NCBI GenBank assembly: GCA_040752025.1
Contig: JBFMFR010000035.1
Coordinates: forward strand, 1 to 64,000
Direction: 5' to 3'
Source: JBFMFR01 sp040752025
Lineage (GTDB): Bacteria; Chloroflexota; Anaerolineae; Anaerolineales; UBA4823
DNA length: 64,000 nucleotides
The translations under genes and the position numbers were made by a program. Below the pieces are notes generated by a model. That model did not search any database. It was not told where the DNA came from and worked only from the letters and a program-made list of their open reading frames with translations. Shown one piece after another: positions 59,906 to 64,000 of this stretch. Every line of letters begins with the position of its first letter. The stretch's first letter is position 1.

Positions 59906-61759
59906 TTAGGGGGCGATAATTTCGATCTCGCGCCAGGCTACCCAGGATGGGCTCTTGATGGTTTCGATGCGGATCATGGTGATATTTTCCCAGGGAGTCT
60001 CGGGGATGACATCGATCACATCCATGTCGGCGGTCTCGCTGCCGACTTCTTGCAGCAGGCGGAGCTTGCCCGTGGAATCCTTGCCCCAAATCCAATGCGT
60101 GGTCCAACCGGCTTTCTCCTGGCTGGCCAGCAGTCGCACCATGCTGATGGTGACAGGCTGGTTCAGGTAAATATCGATGAAGTGGCGCGGCAGGTCGCCA
60201 GGCGTCCAGATGGTGTTCGGGTCCCCGTCCACAGCCTGTTCGGGGCGGTTGCCTTTGTAGGTGAAGGAGGCGCTGGTGGTGGCGTGGGCTGCCACGTTGC
60301 GACCGGAATTGCCGATGTCGAGCAGGCTGTAGGCGGGCCAGAAGCCGATCGAGCCCTCAGCACTGGTGGAGTCGCTGCCGGGGAAGGATGTTTGCAGGAA
60401 GACGCCGATGGCGGGTAAGGAGAGCAAGTTGATCTCAAAGTGTCCATCTTCGTTTGTGGTCGCCTGGTAAGTAGCCACGACTGGCGGATTGAGGATGGTA
60501 TTCTGGTATTGCAACTGCAAGTCGAGTTGGACGGAGGTCTGGATGATAGGGGCACCGTCAGCGTCCAGCAGTGAGCCGCTCACCAGCCGGGCGCCTTCAG
60601 AGTCCATATCGCCTAACTGTGCCTGTAAAGCAGCTCGCTGGCGGAAGTAGCGATTGATCAGGTGGGTGAAGGTGGAGGGTTTGTTTTCTGGCAAGGTGTG
60701 GTCGGGTTTGTCGTCCCATGACTGGAATATAGCGTGATCAGGCTGGCCGTCCCAGCGGGATTCAAAGACGCCAGCGCGCTGCCAGGCAGAGTCGCTCCAT
60801 TCCTGGTCGGTAAGCCCCTGCCCATGATAGATGATGCCGAAGGGGATATTCTGCTGGCGGGCGTATTCTTGCAACTGCAGGGAGGCCTGGGGCCAATCGA
60901 TGCGGCGGAAATCGGGCTTGACGTGGAAGAAGGCTAATTCCAACTCGGCGGCCGAGCGATAGCTCTGCATCCAGTTGCGATATTCGGCCGTTTGTAGGTC
61001 GAGGGGCAGCGGTTCGACATCACCAGCGAGCACGTCGGGGAAGATGGCGCGGATGGCGCGGGTGTATTCGGCCAGAGCCTGGGCGGTCTGTTCGGCGCTC
61101 CACTGGCAGGCGCCGCGGCCCGAAAAGAGATGCGCATAGTAATAGGGCTCTTGGAAGGCGATGTAATCCAGCTTTCCGCCGGCATCCTGGATGCGCTGGG
61201 CGATCTTCTGACCCTGGAGCAGACCGGCGAAGCCAGTGATGCCTTGACCGCAGTCGGAGGTTGGGTCGAGTGCTTCGACTTCCACGGCGAGGGCCAGGCC
61301 GCGACTCTTGAGGTCTTCAACGATTTGGGCAAGCTCGGCTGCGCTGGCTACCTCGGCTACCCACTCCCCGGATAACTGGAACACACTCAGGTGTTGTTCA
61401 GCGGACTGCCAGGGAGCATCGGCGGTGAAGAGATCCATGAAGTCCACAGCGCCAGTGAAGGGGCGAGCGCCGGTAGGCGGCAGCGGTGAAAATGGTGCGA
61501 ACCATACGGCGGCAGGACGCCTCTCGCCAGGCGGCAGCGTGGGAGTGAGGGCGGCGGCAGCCGTGGCGCTGGTTGCTGGAGAGGTAGGGGCTGGGGTTGA
61601 AGTGGGTGGACCAGCCGTAGGTGTGTTGGTGGCGGGGGCGCCAGTGGGCGGCGGGGGCAGCGGCGTAAGCGGGAAAAGTTCACAGGCTGCCAGGAACAGG
61701 CAAAGCAGCACAGCCAGGCTGCCCAGGAGTTTTTGGGGTCGGAGGAGGTGTTTTGTCAT
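59906..61759 (-). CDS. Lipoprotein with TIM-barrel-like and discoidin (F5/8C) domains
   Basis: The 617-residue product has a lipoprotein signal (CLFLAACE), a Pro/Thr-rich tether to about 80, then a ~300-residue barrel-like domain (YIAFQEPYYYAH, LELAFFHVKPDF, NIPFGIIYHGQGLTDQEW) that may belong to a DUF4434-type glycosidase-like group. A carboxypeptidase-like beta domain (SGSLLDADGAPIIQTS) and a C-terminal discoidin domain (EQAVDGDPNTIWTPGDLPRHFIDIYL) complete it. Catalytic residues are not certain. It likely binds polysaccharide at the surface. ATG 61759 begins the signal. It follows the 194-residue membrane protein by 19 bases and precedes the serpin by 18, one transcription unit. Confidence 0.75.
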   Translation of the reverse strand: MTKHLLRPQKLLGSLAVLLCLFLAACELFPLTPLPPPPTGAPATNTPTAGPPTSTPAPTSPATSATAAAALTPTLPPGERRPAAVWFAPFSPLPPTGARPFTGAVDFMDLFTADAPWQSAEQHLSVFQLSGEWVAEVASAAELAQIVEDLKSRGLALAVEVEALDPTSDCGQGITGFAGLLQGQKIAQRIQDAGGKLDYIAFQEPYYYAHLFSGRGACQWSAEQTAQALAEYTRAIRAIFPDVLAGDVEPLPLDLQTAEYRNWMQSYRSAAELELAFFHVKPDFRRIDWPQASLQLQEYARQQNIPFGIIYHGQGLTDQEWSDSAWQRAGVFESRWDGQPDHAIFQSWDDKPDHTLPENKPSTFTHLINRYFRQRAALQAQLGDMDSEGARLVSGSLLDADGAPIIQTSVQLDLQLQYQNTILNPPVVATYQATTNEDGHFEINLLSLPAIGVFLQTSFPGSDSTSAEGSIGFWPAYSLLDIGNSGRNVAAHATTSASFTYKGNRPEQAVDGDPNTIWTPGDLPRHFIDIYLNQPVTISMVRLLASQEKAGWTTHWIWGKDSTGKLRLLQEVGSETADMDVIDVIPETPWENITMIRIETIKSPSWVAWREIEIIAP

Positions 61760-61778
61760 GGCCTTTTCGCGAAATTGT

Positions 61779-62363
61779 TCAACGGATTGAGCTGATGAAG
61801 GCGTCGATCATGGTTTGATCCCAGGATTGTTCAGAGCCCATGATCATCAATATAGCCGGGCCGTGTACTCCAGAGAAGACGCTGATCAGGCTGCGATAGC
61901 GCTCGCCAGTAGAGCTGGCGCCCTCGCTGATCGCTAACTGGGCATCCTCGCCGCGGATCTTCACGGTTTTTTCTTCGACTACCTGCCACTCGATGCTGCC
62001 GCTGCCGGTGCGCTGCTGTAAACTTCGTTCCATGGATTTCTGCATGTCTTCGGTGTTTAGGCCGGTGGAGGATGGAAGGCTCATCATCATGATCATCGGC
62101 GAATCGGTTGTATCTTTTTTGGCCATGATAATCGCTTTGTAGATACCCATGAAATCCATAGCCATCTGGGAATAGCCGGATGGGATATCGTATTGAGCAA
62201 TTCCAGCCGCAACCTGGGCTACCTGTGTGGGGTCGGTTTTAACCATTTCGCCGATCTTTTCACCGGCTGAGCGCAACATCAGAACGGCGACCACGCAGAC
62301 ACAGATGCCGACCAGCAGCAGCCCGGCAACGATAGCTAGTATAATTTTGGTGTCCCGACTCAT
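61779..62363 (-). CDS. Single-helix membrane protein of unknown function
   Basis: The 194-residue protein has a short polar start, one membrane helix (IILAIVAGLLLVGICVCVVAVLML) and an extracytoplasmic part with Met-rich segments (SPMIMMMSLPSS, ILMIMGSEQSW). AGGAGG seven to twelve bases upstream of the ATG supports the start. I do not recognise it. It belongs to a leftward series with TrmO and the discoidin lipoprotein. Confidence 0.68.
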   Translation of the reverse strand: MSRDTKIILAIVAGLLLVGICVCVVAVLMLRSAGEKIGEMVKTDPTQVAQVAAGIAQYDIPSGYSQMAMDFMGIYKAIIMAKKDTTDSPMIMMMSLPSSTGLNTEDMQKSMERSLQQRTGSGSIEWQVVEEKTVKIRGEDAQLAISEGASSTGERYRSLISVFSGVHGPAILMIMGSEQSWDQTMIDAFISSIR

Positions 62364-62372
62364 AAAGGCCTC

Positions 62373-62852
62373 CTACCTGAAGCGGTTATCAGATTTTTTA
62401 TTTTGTGCGCGTCCCCGCGCCTGCTCCAGCCATCCGGTATGCTCTACCGGGTAGTGGTCGAACTCGGGCACGTAGGGCTTGATATCCAGTAAGGGAGTGC
62501 CATCCAGGATATCTACGTTTTCGATGAGGAGTGTGTTTTGCTCGATACGCACTAATCTAACGATTGACAACCCAATCGGGTTGGGTCGGCGAGGGGAGCG
62601 CGTTGCAAAGACGCCATGTGGCTTAGAATCCAGAAAAGGAGTCACCTGGAGGCGCGCTTCTCCAGCCAAGTGAAAATGGTAGAGTAAATAAATATGCGAA
62701 AAGCCCTGTAAATCCTGCAATCCCTGCGCATAGTCGTCAAAGACTTCCACGCTTCCTGGAACAGCGCGCGCGCCAACAGGCTGGATGGGCATGTTCTCGA
62801 TATTGTTGTAGGGGGAATGGATGACCCCAATGGGTTGGTAGGTGATGTTCAT
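62373..62852 (-). CDS. trmO: tRNA N6-threonylcarbamoyladenosine methyltransferase (TrmO)
   Basis: The 159-residue protein matches TrmO/YaeB: TYQPIGVIHSPYNNIENMPIQP at the start, a DLQGFSHIYLLYHFH strand, and TRSPRRPNPIGLSIVRL, the SAM-binding motif of the family. DILDGTPLLDIKPYVPEFD is the other conserved loop. TrmO methylates t6A37 in threonine tRNAs. It lacks the C-terminal extension of E. coli TrmO. TATAAT on the minus strand (62895-62900) is a likely -10. The intergenic region is shared with the divergent kinase. Confidence 0.88.
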   Translation of the reverse strand: MNITYQPIGVIHSPYNNIENMPIQPVGARAVPGSVEVFDDYAQGLQDLQGFSHIYLLYHFHLAGEARLQVTPFLDSKPHGVFATRSPRRPNPIGLSIVRLVRIEQNTLLIENVDILDGTPLLDIKPYVPEFDHYPVEHTGWLEQARGRAQNKKSDNRFR

Positions 62853-62928
62853 GTGTTTCGAAGTGTCATTTCCGACATCAGATGTGATATGATTATTATA
62901 CATGCTCCGGCGCGAACGTGTGACATAG

Positions 62929-64000
62929 ATGATAGGCAACAGACTCGGTCCGTATGAAATCCTGGAAGAAGTGGGACGTGGCGGAATGGCGACGGTGTAC
63001 CGGGCGCGCCAGCCGCGGGTTGAGCGGGATGTAGCAGTCAAAGTAATCCGGAAGAGTATCGCTGATAACGAGCAAGCTGTGCAACGCTTTCAACGCGAGG
63101 CGCGTTTGATCGCGCGCCTGGAGCACCCACACATTCTACCGGTTTATGATTTCGATGGCGGTTATGATCCGCCCTATATCGTGATGCGTTACCTGGAAGG
63201 GGGAACTTTGAAGGAGGTGCTGCAGCAGCGACAATTGCCAGCGCCGGAGGTGTTGTTCTTGCTCAACCAGGTGGCTTCTGCCCTGGATTACGCACATCGC
63301 CAGGGGATCATCCACCGGGATGTCAAGCCTTCGAATATCATGATCGATCGTGATGGAAATGCCATCGTCAGTGACTTTGGCATCGCTCGTATCGTGGTAG
63401 AGGAAAGTACGATAACCGGATCGGGTGAGGCGGTAGGTACGCCGGATTATATGTCTCCGGAGCAGGCGCGTGGGCTGCGCGATGTGGATCAGCGGACGGA
63501 TATCTATTCGTTAGGGATCATGGCATTCCAAATGTTGGCGGGCCAACTGCCTTATACGGCGGACAGCCCGGTAGGTATCCTGATCCAGCACATCCAGCAG
63601 CCGGTTCCTGATGTGCGCCATTTCAACCCAGATTTGCCGGAAGCAGTTGGGCCAGTGTTGAAACAGGCGATGGCGAAGAATCCGCAGGAGCGCTATGAGA
63701 CTGCGGGCAATTTCGTGTTCGAGCTAAATACGGCTTTAGGGAGCCGTGTTACACAGTCCCCGCTGGTGCTGCGGGAGGCGGTTCTCCGGGCCTGGACGGC
63801 ACGTCAGGATGAGGCAAGGCACGCTGATCAGGGGCATATTTCCACGGGCTCCCAGGCAGTGCATGCAGAGCAGAATAAACCTGTGACGGCGCTATATGCC
63901 AATGCCAGCGAGTACATCGAGGTGGTGGAGCAGTTAAGTGACACCGAAGTTGCCCGCCAGGCCATGAACGTGTTTTGGGATAGCGCCGCGCAACACATCG
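62929..64000 (+). CDS. Serine/threonine kinase fused to a cyclase-like domain (cut by window end)
   Basis: The open frame from ATG 62929 runs off the window (357 codons seen). It contains a complete Hanks-type kinase: GRGGMATVYRA (P-loop, about 16-26), VAVKVIRK (Lys), HRDVKPSN (catalytic loop, about 129), SDFGIARI and GTPDYMSPEQ. At about residue 315 a new domain starts with KPVTALYANASEYIEVVEQL and EVARQAMNVFWD, the pattern of class III nucleotide cyclases (FADxxGFT). The metal-binding Asp after LYA is Asn, so catalysis is doubtful. Kinase-cyclase fusions, often followed by ATPase and TPR parts, occur in Chloroflexota. There is no ribosome site at the start. A CCGACA-N16-TATTAT promoter may lie at 62872-62899. 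Confidence 0.82.
   Translation, partial: MIGNRLGPYEILEEVGRGGMATVYRARQPRVERDVAVKVIRKSIADNEQAVQRFQREARLIARLEHPHILPVYDFDGGYDPPYIVMRYLEGGTLKEVLQQRQLPAPEVLFLLNQVASALDYAHRQGIIHRDVKPSNIMIDRDGNAIVSDFGIARIVVEESTITGSGEAVGTPDYMSPEQARGLRDVDQRTDIYSLGIMAFQMLAGQLPYTADSPVGILIQHIQQPVPDVRHFNPDLPEAVGPVLKQAMAKNPQERYETAGNFVFELNTALGSRVTQSPLVLREAVLRAWTARQDEARHADQGHISTGSQAVHAEQNKPVTALYANASEYIEVVEQLSDTEVARQAMNVFWDSAAQHI

Noticed and set aside
1..64000. Global reassignment of TAG as a sense codon
   Set aside because: Many intact genes here end with TAG right before the next gene or a terminator (for example at 8727, 18163 and 19404), so TAG works as a stop.

Overview
The window looks like a chromosomal segment of an environmental bacterium, most likely Chloroflexota (Anaerolineae-like). 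That placement is an inference. It rests on many lipoproteins and membrane-anchored proteins with long Thr/Pro-rich linkers, a bacterial serpin, FtsX/MacB-type export operons, an nSTAND ATPase with a formylglycine-generating-enzyme-like tail, a serine/threonine kinase joined to a cyclase-like domain, and promoters that sit directly against start codons. No rRNA, CRISPR array or replication origin was seen. There is one tRNA, tRNA-Val(CAC).

Layout. 1-4.2 kb: tail of an IS630-type transposase at the left edge, two hypothetical genes, an aminoglycoside-phosphotransferase-like kinase and a GH5-like lipoprotein. 4.4-9.4 kb: an export operon of two overlapping ABC ATPases (the second with a cyclic-nucleotide-binding-like tail), an FtsX-type permease and a lipoprotein esterase. 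9.4-12 kb: small and hypothetical genes, a broken PEP-synthase-like fragment and a methyltransferase. 12.1-21.5 kb: an inositol catabolic locus made of a PfkB kinase and a metallo-hydrolase (leftward), a LacI regulator whose promoter carries a perfect 34-bp palindrome, a Zn-dehydrogenase, IolG, an isomerase interrupted by an amber codon, and IolN, IolM and IolO homologues. This matches the diketo-inositol route described in Thermotoga.

21.4-30 kb: a glycosyltransferase-like membrane protein, a Kelch lipoprotein, small membrane proteins, an amber-interrupted GNAT acetyltransferase, a large carbohydrate-active lipoprotein, a GreA-C-like protein and a WD40 protein. 30.1-35.3 kb: a TetR-led export operon (TetR, FtsX, FtsX, ATPase, HlyD-type adaptor) with a 19-bp operator. 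35.4-40.2 kb: a B12-type radical SAM enzyme paired with a DUF362 iron-sulfur protein, then two lipoproteins. 40.3-44.1 kb: an overlapping nucleotidyltransferase pair, a nitroreductase, a histone-deacetylase-like amidohydrolase, a PspC protein and an M48 protease.

44.2-52 kb is a signalling/conflict-like island: an AAA ATPase translationally coupled to an ATPase-GAF-PP2C phosphatase, a 39-residue membrane peptide, a pore-loop membrane protein and a degenerate nSTAND1-FGE gene. 52.1-54 kb is a small mobile neighbourhood: a REP-associated tyrosine transposase between two ungapped 107-bp palindromic repeats, VapBC, and a third rearranged repeat copy. 54-64 kb: PhzF, DinB, MaoC, tRNA-Val, an amber-interrupted zinc-ribbon protein, a hydrolase, a serpin, a discoidin-domain lipoprotein, TrmO, and the start of a kinase-cyclase protein cut by the right edge.

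Three otherwise well-conserved genes are each interrupted by exactly one in-frame TAG. Two further genes carry in-frame TGA codons or frameshifts. TAG is also used as an ordinary terminator here, so this points to recent decay, sequence error or partial suppression, not a changed code.
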